Below, piece after piece: positions 35,250 through 43,799 of a stretch of DNA of 64,000 nucleotides. The DNA is from CAYPHJ01 sp964410485 (GTDB lineage: Bacteria > Desulfobacterota > Binatia > UBA9968). The position numbers and the translations under genes were made by a program. The notes below the pieces were generated by a model. It saw only the letters and a list, made by a program, of their open reading frames with translations, ran no database searches and was not told the DNA's origin. Where the stretch lies: contig CAYPHJ010000011.1 of the NCBI GenBank assembly GCA_964410485.1, positions 3,865-67,864 on the forward strand, in the 5' to 3' direction. Position 1 is the stretch's first letter. The number at the start of each line of letters is the position of its first letter.

Positions 35250-36701
35250 ATGACTACGACCAAAAAAATATGGCGCATATGGCTATACGCGATTCTTCTC
35301 TCGGCCGCAACTGCCATGATTTATCCCGGTACCCACCTCTTCACGGCGCAAGAAAAAACGTCACAGACCGCTGCGCAAGCGATCTCCTCATTGCCCGATT
35401 TCGTAACACTGGCGAAAAAAGTTGAGCCGTCGGTCGTCAACATATCTACGGTGGGCCCAAGAAGGGCAACGCCACCTGCCCCATCTCCCTTCGGTGAACA
35501 AGATCCTTTTGAAGAATTTTGGCGCAGGTTCTTTGGCCAACCTACTCCTCCGGGCCCGCAGCGTGGTCTGGGTTCGGGATTTATCATCGATAGCGATGGA
35601 CTGATCCTTACCAACAATCACGTGATTGAGAACGCAGAGAAGATCATCGTCAGGCTGGCTGACAAGTCGGAGCACACGGCAAAAATCATAGGGCGTGATT
35701 CCAAAACAGATGTCGCTCTGATTAGGATCGAGATCGGTCGCAAACTGACGCCGATCTCACTCGGCGACTCCGTCAGTTTACAGGTCGGCGAGTGGGTCGC
35801 CGCCTTCGGCAATCCCTTCGGCCTGGATCGGACCGTTACCGCGGGCATCGTCAGCGCCAAAGGGCGTCATATCGGGGCCGGGCCCTACGACGACTTCATA
35901 CAGACCGACGCGTCGATCAATCCGGGAAACTCAGGGGGACCGCTGGTCAATCTTCGTGGAGAAGTCGTGGGAATCAACACTGCCATTTTTACCCGAACGG
36001 GAGGTTTTATCGGCATCGGATTCGCTATTCCGATCGATCTCGTCAAATCGATTTTGCCCGAACTGAAGGACAAGGGCAGAGTGACGCGCGGCTGGCTGGG
36101 CGTAGCGATTCAGCCCATTACGGCGGCAATTGCCGAGTCTTTGCAGCTGCCAGAACCTCGGGGCGCCCTTGTTTCTACTGTCACCGAAGGTGGTCCGGCT
36201 GAGCGCGCTGGAATACAGGTTGGAGACGTGATTGTAAATTTCGACGGAAAACCGATCAAAGAGCCCGGAGAGCTACCGCTTGTGGTCGCGCAGACCCCGG
36301 TCGGTCGCAAAGTTGACGTCGCGGTTGTCAGGGCCGGGAAGGAAGTGAAGCTCACCGTTACAATCGGCGAACTCAAAGACGATGCTGTTGCCGTCGCTCC
36401 CGGTGATCCCCCCGAGAAGGCAGCATTTGGCTTGGCGGTACAGCCCGTAACTCCCGCAGTCGCCGGCAGTCTGGGGCTCGACCGGCCGCAGGGGGTGATC
36501 GTGACGACTGTGGAAGCAGGGAGCGCCGCTGAAGATGCCGGTTTACAACGGGGAGACGTCATTCTCGAAATCAATCGAAACCCCGTTACGGACGTTAACG
36601 ATTTTCGCAAAAAACTTGCTGACGCGAAGGAGAAAAGCCTGCTTCTTCTGATCCGGCGCGGTCAAAGCAACATGTTTCTGGCGCTCAGCAGAAGCGGATA
36701 A
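35250..36701 (+). CDS. HtrA/DegP-family periplasmic serine protease with two PDZ domains
   Basis: A 483-residue protein with an N-terminal signal or anchor (LYAILLSAATAMIYPG). The chymotrypsin-like domain has the triad His in TNNHVIENA, Asp in SKTDVALIR and Ser in NPGNSGGPLV. Two PDZ domains follow, beginning near RGWLGVAIQPIT and FGLAVQPVTPAV. DegP-type proteases degrade or refold damaged envelope proteins. ATG 35250 is chosen with GGGAAGG ending nine bases before it. An envelope stress role fits the neighbouring regulon; no sigma-54 element was seen here. Confidence 0.93.
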   Translation: MTTTKKIWRIWLYAILLSAATAMIYPGTHLFTAQEKTSQTAAQAISSLPDFVTLAKKVEPSVVNISTVGPRRATPPAPSPFGEQDPFEEFWRRFFGQPTPPGPQRGLGSGFIIDSDGLILTNNHVIENAEKIIVRLADKSEHTAKIIGRDSKTDVALIRIEIGRKLTPISLGDSVSLQVGEWVAAFGNPFGLDRTVTAGIVSAKGRHIGAGPYDDFIQTDASINPGNSGGPLVNLRGEVVGINTAIFTRTGGFIGIGFAIPIDLVKSILPELKDKGRVTRGWLGVAIQPITAAIAESLQLPEPRGALVSTVTEGGPAERAGIQVGDVIVNFDGKPIKEPGELPLVVAQTPVGRKVDVAVVRAGKEVKLTVTIGELKDDAVAVAPGDPPEKAAFGLAVQPVTPAVAGSLGLDRPQGVIVTTVEAGSAAEDAGLQRGDVILEINRNPVTDVNDFRKKLADAKEKSLLLLIRRGQSNMFLALSRSG

Positions 36702-37042
36702 CAAATCAGTTCCGACTCTCGGGTCCGAGGTCTCGAGTTCACAGCGGAGCACATAACGCCTAGGCACTAGCAGGTTGCTGAAAAAAGATTCGGAATGCTT
36801 CGACAGGCCAGCATGAACAGAAAATCCCTACTCATTTCAAGTTCCTCTCCGTTCGCCCTGAGGTTCTCGAAGGGTGAACGGAGAGTTTTTCAGCAGCCTG
36901 CTAGGTTTAGGTTGCGGTTTAGGTTAACGTTTAAGGCGAAAGGGAATTAGTCGCGTGTCGGCAGCGTCGGAAGGTTCTGCTTCCCGGTCGGGAAACGGAA
37001 TGCGATGCTCGGACTCCGAATCCAACTGGAGCGAAGTGACAC
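36702..37042. other. 341-bp spacer holding a family A repeat
   Basis: Between htrA and the histidine kinase. Apart from the repeat at 36769-36902, it contains GGTTTAGGTT-like low-complexity text and no credible gene. Confidence 0.55.
36769..36902. repeat. Dispersed inverted-repeat element, family A copy 3
   Basis: 134 bp, nearly base-for-base identical to 1846-1980 although 35 kb away, which indicates recent spread or conversion. Arms AGCAGGTTGCTGAAAAA and TTTTTCAGCAGCCTGCT. Confidence 0.85.
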
Positions 37043-38353
37043 TTGCAAGCGTCAACGAGCGAATCTAAAGAGCCTAACGTCGAGGAAGATCTCCGTTCGA
37101 AAAATGCTCGACTCGAGCAGCTGCTTGTCGAACGAGACAAGCTCATTCGTCTGCTCCAGGAAGTCGCCGCGGTGGCCAATCGAGCCGCAACCATCGACGA
37201 GGCTCTGGAGATGACCGTTGAAACGATCTGCACGGCGACGCCGTTGCCCTGTTCTGATACGGTGCCGCTCATGGGGCATATCTACCGCAAGTTAACCACG
37301 GCGATTACACGTCGCGTGTCCTACTGGAAAATTCCCGAACCGCTTTCACGCTTCCGCGAAGCCAGTGATGCGCTTGAATTCAAGCCGGGGATCGGCTTGA
37401 TTGGGCGGGTCATGGCTACCCAACAGCTGCATTGGGTGGCGGATTTGGGGCAAGACGCCACTGATCCCAGAGCGGAAACAGCAAAGGCTTTGAGAATCAA
37501 GTCAGCCTTTGCCTTTCCAATTGTAGCCGGACAGGAAACAGTCGCCGTCATGGAAGTTCTGTCTCAAGAACAATTCGAGCTCGACGCGACGCTGAGCCAG
37601 ATCATGTCGCATATCGGAGTTGAGCTTGGTCGCATCCTTGAGCGAAAGCACGGAGAAGAAAGGCTGCGGCAGGGGGAACTTCTGTCCGCAATCGGTCTCA
37701 CCGCATCAAAGCTGGCACACGACATCAGTAATCCACTTAACGGCATGTACACCGCCGTCCAATTCCTCGAGCAACTTTGTAGAATCCGGGAGATCCCCGT
37801 TGACGATGTCGTGACGTCGACGCTGCAGGATCTCAAGAAAGAAGTGGACCGGGCACGCTTGTGGCTTCAGGAGTTCCGCGCGATTTCAAAGCCCATTAAA
37901 CTTGATTTGGAACTTGCGGATGTCACGGAAATCGGCCGGGACATTGCCGGCCAAGAGCGGCAGCGCTGGGCGGAGCGCAGGGTCATTCTCGCGCTAGAGT
38001 TCGAGCCGGATCTGCCCCAGCTGAACTTGGACCGCGAAAAGATAAAGCAAGCCCTGCTTAACCTGTGCCAGAACGCCGTGGAAGCAATGTCGGGTGGCGG
38101 GAATCTCACCTTGAGGGGCTACAAGCGGGGGAACAGCGTAGTTCTCGAAGTGGAGGATACGGGCGTAGGAGTACCGCAGGACATGAGAATATTTGACGTC
38201 TTCGTTTCAAGCAAACGTGGGGGAACTGGTTTGGGACTTCCGATCGCGCAACAAATAGTGTCAGGGCACCAGGGTAGTCTTACCTATGCCAGTCGAGCGG
38301 AAAAAGGAAGTACTTTCCGCATCAGCCTTCCGATAGTGGATGACGGAATGTGA
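37043..38353 (+). CDS. Soluble GAF-domain sensor histidine kinase
   Basis: A 436-residue protein with no membrane segment. It has an N-terminal coiled coil (residues 15-45), a GAF domain (about 45-195), a HisKA helix with phosphoacceptor His226 (KLAHDISNPLNG), and a HATPase domain with N box LLNLCQNAVEAM, G1 DTGVGVP and G2 GGTGLGLPIA. It would sense a cytoplasmic signal and phosphorylate a response regulator. The convergent NtrC-type regulator 35 bp away is the natural partner. The start is TTG 37043 (GGAG twelve bases before); no ATG is available in that region. Confidence 0.88.
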   Translation: MQASTSESKEPNVEEDLRSKNARLEQLLVERDKLIRLLQEVAAVANRAATIDEALEMTVETICTATPLPCSDTVPLMGHIYRKLTTAITRRVSYWKIPEPLSRFREASDALEFKPGIGLIGRVMATQQLHWVADLGQDATDPRAETAKALRIKSAFAFPIVAGQETVAVMEVLSQEQFELDATLSQIMSHIGVELGRILERKHGEERLRQGELLSAIGLTASKLAHDISNPLNGMYTAVQFLEQLCRIREIPVDDVVTSTLQDLKKEVDRARLWLQEFRAISKPIKLDLELADVTEIGRDIAGQERQRWAERRVILALEFEPDLPQLNLDREKIKQALLNLCQNAVEAMSGGGNLTLRGYKRGNSVVLEVEDTGVGVPQDMRIFDVFVSSKRGGTGLGLPIAQQIVSGHQGSLTYASRAEKGSTFRISLPIVDDGM

Positions 38354-38359
38354 TATGCC

Positions 38360-38378
38360 AGAGCGTTGCTCCAGCTCT
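38360..38378. terminator. Weak hairpin between convergent kinase and regulator genes
   Basis: AGAGC...GCTCT arms with a nine-base loop, followed on the plus strand by CTTTTCGCTTT. Weak, but placed between two convergent stops. Confidence 0.35.
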
Positions 38379-38387
38379 CTTTTCGCT

Positions 38388-39836
38388 TTAATCGGTTCCG
38401 TTTCTGTCGATACCCAAGCTCTCCAGCTTGCGATATAGAGAAGACCGGCTCAACCCCAGAAGCTTTGCCGCCTCACCCCGATTTCCTTTTGTTTCTTTGA
38501 GAACGTTCTCGATATGCATCTTCTCGTAAGCCCGCAGCGCGCCCTTCAATTCATGCGGGCCGGAGTAAAAAATCTGATTTCCATCCGAGGTGTCCACGCT
38601 GGGGAGATCGTCGGCCGTTATCCACTCGCTGTTGCCCAGGATCATTGCGCGCTCCAGGACGTTATCCAGTTCACGAATGTTGCCCTTCCATGGCAGCGAC
38701 ATCAATATTCTGATCGCGGTATTTTCCGCCCCTTTATACTGCTTTTTCATGTCGACATTGTGGCGCCGGATGAGGTAGTCGACCAGCGGGGCAATATCCT
38801 CGCGCCGTTCGCGAAGCGGCGGAATGTGAATGTTGATCACGTTCAAGCGGTAGTAAAGATCTTCACGGAATCGGCCGTGCTGGCATTCCTCCTTTAGATC
38901 GCGGTTCGTGGCGGCCATCACGCGCACATCAACCTGAACCGGTTGTGTGGCGCCCACGGGCAAAATTTCCTTTGTTTCGATGGCGCGGAGAAGCTTTGGT
39001 TGCAGAAGCGGCGATAGCTCCGCGATCTCATCTAGAAAAATCGTGCCGCCTCGAGCTCGCTGGAAAAGGCCTTCCTGAGAGCTGAGAGCACCGGTGAACG
39101 CCCCTTTGACATGCCCGAAGAGCTGACTTTCCAGTAGGGTATCTGGAATCGCGCTACAGTTAACGGGCAGAAACACCTTTTCCCTGCGGGGGCTTCTTGA
39201 GTGCATCGTAGCCGCCACCACCTCCTTGCCGACACCGCTCTCGCCGGTAATGAGCACCGTCGAGTCTGAGATGGCCACTTTTTCGATGAGAGTAAAGATC
39301 TCCTTCATGGCCCGACTGTTCCCAACGAGATTCGACAGATCGCGGCTGCGGTTCAACTCACGGCGCAGCATCTGGATTTCCCAGGCAAGATTCTTGTATT
39401 CCATGAGATGATGGACCTTGCTCGAGAGATCTTCGAAGATGATAGGCTTTAAGATGTAGTCCTGAGCGCCCAGCCGCAGTGCTTCGACCGCGCTCTCGAC
39501 GGAAGCATAAGCGGTCGTCACGATAACCAACGTGTTAGGGGCGATCTCGCGCGTGTGCCTCAGGACGGCGAGCCCATCGGCCCCCGGCATCATAAGATCG
39601 GTGAGCACCAAGTCGAAGTCCATACTGCTGATGGCCTCGATGGCCGCCTCACCATCCGCTGCCTCCTCGACACGGTAGCCCTCCTGCTGCAGAAACCGGC
39701 ATATGTTTTTTCGTGCGGTTTCTTGATCCTCGGCTACCAGAACAGTTCCGCTCAAGCCTTTGCCCTTCGCTCCCGTCAGGTTATCTGCGCGTTCTTTTGT
39801 CGTTATATGAGGTAACACAAAAACACCATCATGCAA
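38388..39836 (-). CDS. NtrC-family sigma-54-dependent response regulator
   Basis: About 482 residues. A receiver domain has phosphoacceptor Asp80 (LVLTDLMMPG) and Lys in ILKP. The AAA+ domain has Walker A GESGVGKE (198-205), GAFTGA (245-250, the sigma-54 contact loop) and Walker B GGTIFLDEI. A C-terminal Fis-type HTH reads NRGEAAKLLGLSRSSLYRKLESLGI. It should bind distant upstream sites and remodel RpoN holoenzyme. TTG 39836 is the longest start; an in-frame GTG at 39818 is an alternative, and neither has a strong ribosome site. It is the only sigma-54 activator in the window, so it is the prime candidate for the sigma-54 promoters listed here. Confidence 0.93.
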   Translation of the reverse strand: MHDGVFVLPHITTKERADNLTGAKGKGLSGTVLVAEDQETARKNICRFLQQEGYRVEEAADGEAAIEAISSMDFDLVLTDLMMPGADGLAVLRHTREIAPNTLVIVTTAYASVESAVEALRLGAQDYILKPIIFEDLSSKVHHLMEYKNLAWEIQMLRRELNRSRDLSNLVGNSRAMKEIFTLIEKVAISDSTVLITGESGVGKEVVAATMHSRSPRREKVFLPVNCSAIPDTLLESQLFGHVKGAFTGALSSQEGLFQRARGGTIFLDEIAELSPLLQPKLLRAIETKEILPVGATQPVQVDVRVMAATNRDLKEECQHGRFREDLYYRLNVINIHIPPLRERREDIAPLVDYLIRRHNVDMKKQYKGAENTAIRILMSLPWKGNIRELDNVLERAMILGNSEWITADDLPSVDTSDGNQIFYSGPHELKGALRAYEKMHIENVLKETKGNRGEAAKLLGLSRSSLYRKLESLGIDRNGTD

Positions 39837-40401
39837 AATTTCAGTATCACTTTAATGTATATGTCTCGTTCTTGGGACGCAACCGCGCGGCTTTGTCTCA
39901 TGACTTGGACATTCCTGGGTGGGCACAACCGATTGCGGGACTGCCAGATATAGTGGGAGGTCGCCACACCTTCCAGGATAAAAAAAGGTTTGTTTATCTA
40001 GGCTTCTTCGACTGAAAAGCATTTAGCATCACAGATCGGTCATTGATCTCAGCCGCGGGATCCGCTCGATACACCATCAGCCGATTTAGGCAAAATCTAT
40101 ACCGTCATAGCTCGGATAAAAACGTTCTTTCATCTTCGCTCATGCCTTAGCTCGCCCACACCCTCTTCCAGAACTATGTCAGGCCACGTCGGTTTTGGAT
40201 CTCGTCAACCAGAAAAAAGTCTCGATCTTGGTACGTCGAGCAGTAGGAACCCCGTTTCAGTTTGCTATCCGATTGGCATATTGGTTGCGTTTGTTTTCCG
40301 CCAACGATTCCCTTCTTTTTGGTTTACTCGGGCATCAGAGCTGTTTCCAGCAGAGTTGGCCGTATCTAGGACTCAGGGGTATTTTCACAAGGAGGTGCAA
40401 A
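39837..40401. other. 565-bp regulatory spacer between NtrC-type regulator and SOD
   Basis: No credible gene. It contains the sigma-54 element at 40274 and single GTCTC motifs near 39894 and 40219 that might be activator half-sites. Confidence 0.55.
40274..40288 (+). promoter_or_regulatory. Sigma-54 promoter of the superoxide dismutase gene
   Basis: TGGCAT-ATTGG-TTGC, GG and GC ten bases apart. Predicted start of transcription near 40300, about 100 bp before the SOD ATG. Confidence 0.75.
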
Positions 40402-41022
40402 ATGGCAATGCAGAGCTATAAGGCGAAGGATTTCGACATCTCAGGGCTCAAGGGAATTTCGGATAAGACACTGGAAATGCATTTTTCCCTGTACAAAGGT
40501 TACGTCAACAATACCAATCTTCTTAACGAACAAATCATGGAAATGATCAGCAAGGGAGAGGCGTCCGGCAAGGATCCCGCCTATGCCGAGTGGACCCGGC
40601 GGCTCGGCTTTGAATACGGGGGTATGGTCTTACATGAATATTATTTTGGCAATTTGGCGCCAATGGGCAAAGGCGCTCCTTCAGAGCAGCTCAGCAAATC
40701 ATTACAGGAAACGTTCGGCGGATTCGATAAATGGCAACAAGCATTTAGCGCAGTAGGCGAAATGCGCGGCGTGGGTTGGGCGATTTTATATCAAGATCCG
40801 GTTACCGGACAGCTGTCGAATCATTGGGTGGCGCTACATCAAGACGGCGTTCCATCGGGATTTAAGCCCATCTTGGTGATGGACGTCTGGGAGCACGCTT
40901 TTCTGCTGGATTACAGCCCTTCGGATCGAAGCAAGTATATTGAGGCGTTTTTCGCAAACGTGGACTGGGACACGGTAAATGACCGGGTAAAAAGCGCCGC
41001 AGCCGTGCGTGCTGCCGCATAG
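40402..41022 (+). CDS. Fe/Mn-type superoxide dismutase
   Basis: A 206-residue cytoplasmic SOD without signal peptide. The metal ligands are His in LEMHFSLYKGYV, His in VLHEYYFGNL, and Asp and His in MDVWEHAFLLDY. Iron or manganese preference cannot be decided from these residues. AAGGAGGTGC precedes ATG 40402. The nearest promoter signal is of sigma-54 type, which is unusual for a SOD gene. Confidence 0.93.
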   Translation: MAMQSYKAKDFDISGLKGISDKTLEMHFSLYKGYVNNTNLLNEQIMEMISKGEASGKDPAYAEWTRRLGFEYGGMVLHEYYFGNLAPMGKGAPSEQLSKSLQETFGGFDKWQQAFSAVGEMRGVGWAILYQDPVTGQLSNHWVALHQDGVPSGFKPILVMDVWEHAFLLDYSPSDRSKYIEAFFANVDWDTVNDRVKSAAAVRAAA

Positions 41023-41075
41023 ATAGCAGACCAGCCACAGCACCCCTTCGATCTTTCGTTTTTCCCTCCAGACGG

Positions 41076-41212
41076 GGGAAGCTGTGAAAAAAATCCGTTC
41101 ATGGTTCGACAGGCTCACCACGAACGGAATGGCGCAATCACGAATTCCAGTACTTAGCCGTTTCGTCCTGAGCTTCGTCGAATGGTGGACGGGCATTTTT
41201 TCACAGCTTCCC
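41076..41212. repeat. Inverted-repeat element related to family A (diverged arms)
   Basis: 137 bp with 17-bp arms GGGAAGCTGTGAAAAAA and TTTTTTCACAGCTTCCC, and an interior TTCGACAGGCTCACCACGAA-type segment like the other family A members. The architecture is shared but the arm sequence differs. Confidence 0.65.
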
Positions 41213-41486
41213 GCGTGCGGAGTTGCCAGGCTGGAATCAGTTCCCAGAAATCGAACGTTGGGAAAAAACCTGCACGCCGGCGCGAGCCCCTTGCCGTTCA
41301 ATGCCCATAAAGGAGACGCATAAGTGAGACAGCTGGCGGGATTCTTGGGCGACGTCCTCGCGCTTGCCGGTCAAAACGAAGCGACCGATTACAAACCTGT
41401 CCCGCCCTAAGTCACTTGAATCGTTGGACGTGCAGTCAGCACTGATTCGGTCCCAACTCGGCAAGATGGGGCATCTACAAGCAAAT

Positions 41487-41501
41487 TGGCTCGCTGCTTG
41501 C
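41487..41501 (+). promoter_or_regulatory. Sigma-54 promoter (one mismatch)
   Basis: TGGCTC-GCTGC-TTGC with correct GG/GC spacing; the A of GGCAC is T. It lies 65 bp before ATG 41567, with TGAGACA 156 bp upstream as a possible activator site. Confidence 0.65.
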
Positions 41502-41566
41502 TTCTCTCCCCGCGCAGGCGGGTTCTTGAAGGCCGCGAATTATTTACGGGAAGGGATTTAAAAATT

Positions 41567-41977
41567 ATGAACGACGAATTCGATGTGGACATCGGGGCAT
41601 TCGGTTCAAACGAATCCGAAGGATTTCAGTTCCAATCAGATATCCTGGCGCCGTATGAATATTGGCAAACCTACCGCTCGAAAAGATCGCGCCAACCGGA
41701 AATCGAATTAATGAACGCGGTATTGGAAGATGCGCTCTTGTGCTACTTTAAGAACCTGGAATGCCGGACTCGTAGACAGAAAAAAATATTCCGCGAGACA
41801 CACGAATGGTTCTTCAACAATGACGACGATGGTTTGTTCACCTTCGAAAGTGTGTGCTCGCACCTCGGAGTTGACTCCGACTACGTTCGGCGAGGTCTGA
41901 TATTGTACAAGCGTGCCCATCAACCTGAACCACATTGGCAGAAGACGGTTGAGCGAAAAAAACGAATGGCCGCTTAG
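41567..41977 (+). CDS. HTH-like hypothetical protein, paralogue 1
   Basis: A 136-residue protein of a family I cannot name. Core pattern: ELMNAVLEDAL, then THEWFFNNDDDGLFTFESVC, then SDYVRRGL. The last part reads like a helix-turn-helix, so DNA or protein binding is possible. The gene at 53317 shares this core (ELM-AVL-DA, ET-EWF, F-FE--C--L, YVRR-L). Acidic N-terminus, basic C-terminus. It sits behind a sigma-54 element. Confidence 0.8.
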   Translation: MNDEFDVDIGAFGSNESEGFQFQSDILAPYEYWQTYRSKRSRQPEIELMNAVLEDALLCYFKNLECRTRRQKKIFRETHEWFFNNDDDGLFTFESVCSHLGVDSDYVRRGLILYKRAHQPEPHWQKTVERKKRMAA

Positions 41978-41991
41978 CCGGTTTGGTTCAA

Positions 41992-42036
41992 TCGGGTTCA
42001 ATGTTCCGCCCGGTTGAGCCGGAACATTGAACCCGA
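41992..42036. terminator. Bidirectional hairpin terminator candidate
   Basis: Perfect 17-bp arms (TCGGGTTCAATGTTCCG at 41992-42008 and its complement at 42020-42036) with an 11-base loop, placed between the convergent stops at 41977 and 42040. There is no T-run, so termination may need Rho or be only mRNA 3' protection. Confidence 0.6.
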
Positions 42037-42039
42037 GAT

Positions 42040-42441
42040 TCACCTCTCAGTTTCGATCAGTTTGTTCAACAGTTCCATGTCTATCGGCTTGGTTAAATAG
42101 TGGTCAAAACCAGCTTGTAGCGCGCGCGCTTCTTCCTCCTCGCCGTAACCAGTCAGTGCAATGAAGATCGTCTTCCGCACCGCGCTTAGTTCTTTCATTC
42201 TGGAGATCACTTGATACCCGTCCATATCAGGGAGCGAGAGGTCCAACAACACCTTTTCCGGTTTAAAGGCTACCGCCGCAGCGATAGCCGACTGGCCATC
42301 CTCGGCCGTGTAGACGGTATGGCCACATAGCCGTAGATAGCGCGCCGTCGCTTCGAGCGACGCTTCGCTATCATCGACAACCAAGACTTTGAAGCCCCGG
42401 TCCTGCGTGCCGGACCGGACGCGCGCTTTCGATGTGCCCAT
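42040..42441 (-). CDS. Single-domain response regulator (CheY-like receiver)
   Basis: A receiver domain with no output domain. It has the acidic pair VVDDSEAS, phosphoacceptor Asp in KVLLDLSLPDMDG, Thr in IALTGYG and Lys in YLTKPID. ATG 42441 is chosen (133 residues) because GAGGGG lies just before it; an in-frame TTG at 42465 would add eight residues. It might relay phosphate to or from the GAF kinase; that is inference. Confidence 0.88.
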   Translation of the reverse strand: MGTSKARVRSGTQDRGFKVLVVDDSEASLEATARYLRLCGHTVYTAEDGQSAIAAAVAFKPEKVLLDLSLPDMDGYQVISRMKELSAVRKTIFIALTGYGEEEEARALQAGFDHYLTKPIDMELLNKLIETER

Positions 42442-42508
42442 TGGACCCCTCAATTTTTGGCTCAACTGTGTAACCCTCTTTTACACTGACACCTGGAACT
42501 GTTGACTG

Positions 42509-42565
42509 AGACCTGCCGTCTCGGAAATGCGACAAAACAGTCCGGATGGTTTCACTTTTGAGACG
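42509..42565. promoter_or_regulatory. Possible activator (UAS) sites
   Basis: TGAGAC (42509-42514) and GTCTCG (42520-42525) form an inverted repeat with a five-base spacer, and another TGAGACG is at 42559-42565. They lie 40-110 bp upstream of the sigma-54 element at 42607, where NtrC-type enhancers are expected. The motif also occurs in low-complexity spacers, so this is tentative. Confidence 0.4.
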
Positions 42566-42606
42566 GCGCGGAACCTAGTTTGCGAAAAATCCAACAGTTT
42601 CACTGA

Positions 42607-42621
42607 CGGCATGGCAATTGC
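42607..42621 (+). promoter_or_regulatory. Sigma-54 promoter (first base mismatch)
   Basis: CGGCAT-GGCAA-TTGC: only the leading T of the consensus is changed and GG/GC spacing is exact. A weaker overlapping candidate (CGGAAC-CTAGT-TTGC) is at 42569-42583. It precedes the 42719-43799 operon. Confidence 0.65.
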
Positions 42622-42718
42622 CTCACTCACGATACAATCTGTTTTTGGCGGGAATGTTTGTAGCAGAAAAAGCACCGCCCAGGTCTAAAAATCTGGCAGA
42701 TGTAGAGGAGGAACGCAA

Positions 42719-42943
42719 ATGAAAACTGTAATGGCTTTGCTCTTGGCCACAAGCCTTATCGGCTCAGGCTGCGCGTTTTTAGGCGGCGCAGCGGTGGGAG
42801 CTTTAGGCGCTGGTGCGGGATATGAATACCAGGCCCATCGGCAGATGGAACGCCTCGAAGAGGATTACAAAGCCGGACGCATTACTCGCGAAGAGTACCT
42901 CGATCGCAAGAAACAAATCGAGGCTGGATCGCTTATCTATTAA
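42719..42943 (+). CDS. Small lipoprotein with glycine-zipper and SHOCT-like tail
   Basis: 74 residues. MKTVMALLLATSLIGSGC is a lipoprotein signal with Cys18. A Gly/Ala zipper (GGAAVGALGAGAGYEY) follows, then a charged helix with DYKAGRITREEYLDRKKQIE, which resembles a SHOCT-type short C-terminal motif. GAGGAGGAAC lies before the ATG. First gene of a three-gene operon behind a sigma-54 element. Confidence 0.82.
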   Translation: MKTVMALLLATSLIGSGCAFLGGAAVGALGAGAGYEYQAHRQMERLEEDYKAGRITREEYLDRKKQIEAGSLIY

Positions 42944-42958
42944 CTCTATTAACGCGGA

Positions 42959-43654
42959 ATGACGACAAACCGCTCTCTGAAAAAGCGAAGCCGCACAGTG
43001 AAGCTCGCGTTTTTAGCAATGATGCTGAGCTTGATCGTCGGCGGTTGCACCGTTGTGACGGAGCCGCCGGCGCCGGATCCGGCTGCTGAACGAGTCCCGG
43101 ACGTCCGTCAGGTCGATCCTGCTCAGGCAAAAAGACTTCACCAGATCATGACGCCGCTGCTCAAAGTAATGGATCGGCCGCGTACTCCCAAAGAGGTCCG
43201 CATCGGCATCATTGAAAGCCCGGAAATAAACGCGGCGAGCGGCGGGGGCGGCGAATTCTTTGTCACCACCGGGCTGTTGGAGAAGGCTAACGACCGCCAA
43301 CTGCGCGGCATCATGGCGCACGAAATTGCTCATGATGATCTGGGCCATGTGGCGCGAGCTCAAGTCCGGGGTGCCGGTCTCCAGATTGGAGCAATTCTGT
43401 TGGAGCAGTTGTTCCCCGGAACCGGCGCTATCACTCCAATCGCAGGAACCTTGATCGCCCGCGGGTACAGTCGTTCCGACGAGTTGGCAGCAGACAAGCA
43501 CGGAGCGGAGTTGTTGCGGCGAGCCGGCCAATCGAAAGACGATCTGGTAGACGCCCTGACTTGGATTGCGCAACAACCGGGCGCCCGCGGCGGGGGTGGT
43601 TTTCTCGCCACCCATCCCGCCATTGAGGATCGTATTGCGGAATTAAAACGGTGA
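42959..43654 (+). CDS. M48-family metalloprotease lipoprotein
   Basis: A 231-residue protein with a lipoprotein signal (lipobox IVGGC) and zinc motif HEIAHDDLGH. The downstream Glu ligand is likely in RSDELAADKHG. This matches short periplasmic M48 peptidases of the BepA/LoiP/YcaL type, which clear misassembled outer-membrane proteins. It is 15 bp downstream of the small lipoprotein. Confidence 0.9.
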   Translation: MTTNRSLKKRSRTVKLAFLAMMLSLIVGGCTVVTEPPAPDPAAERVPDVRQVDPAQAKRLHQIMTPLLKVMDRPRTPKEVRIGIIESPEINAASGGGGEFFVTTGLLEKANDRQLRGIMAHEIAHDDLGHVARAQVRGAGLQIGAILLEQLFPGTGAITPIAGTLIARGYSRSDELAADKHGAELLRRAGQSKDDLVDALTWIAQQPGARGGGGFLATHPAIEDRIAELKR

Positions 43655-43661
43655 CCACATT

Positions 43662-43799
43662 ATGCAGTTTTACATTGCAGCCCAACCACTCATTGCCCTG
43701 ATTGCCGGCATACTTATCCTGTTGATGCCGCGTCTGCTGAACTATGTCGTCGCTCTCTATCTCATCATCACCGGCATTCTGGGACTTACGCGGATGTAG
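43662..43799 (+). CDS. DUF3096-type membrane microprotein
   Basis: A 45-residue protein almost entirely hydrophobic: two short helices around LIALIAGILILLMPRLLNYVVALYLIITGILGL. This matches the DUF3096 pattern. It starts seven bases after the M48 gene, so it is cotranscribed. The region 43800-44047 downstream contains no gene that I can support. Confidence 0.85.
   Translation: MQFYIAAQPLIALIAGILILLMPRLLNYVVALYLIITGILGLTRM

Larger units (their letters stand above)
41023..41566. other. 544-bp spacer with repeat and sigma-54 promoter
   Basis: Holds the diverged family A element, a TGAGACA motif at 41325-41331 and the sigma-54 element at 41487. No gene seen. Confidence 0.55.

Noticed and set aside
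39928..39945. GGGCACAACCGATTGC as a sigma-54 element
   Set aside because: GG and GC are eleven bases apart instead of ten, and no gene follows in the right orientation at a suitable distance.
39713..40015. 100-residue plus-strand frame in the spacer upstream of SOD
   Set aside because: It begins inside the antisense of the NtrC-type regulator, has no ribosome site and no family features.
42569..42583. CGGAACCTAGTTTGC as the main promoter of the 42719 operon
   Set aside because: Spacing is correct but it has more mismatches than the element at 42607, which is better placed.
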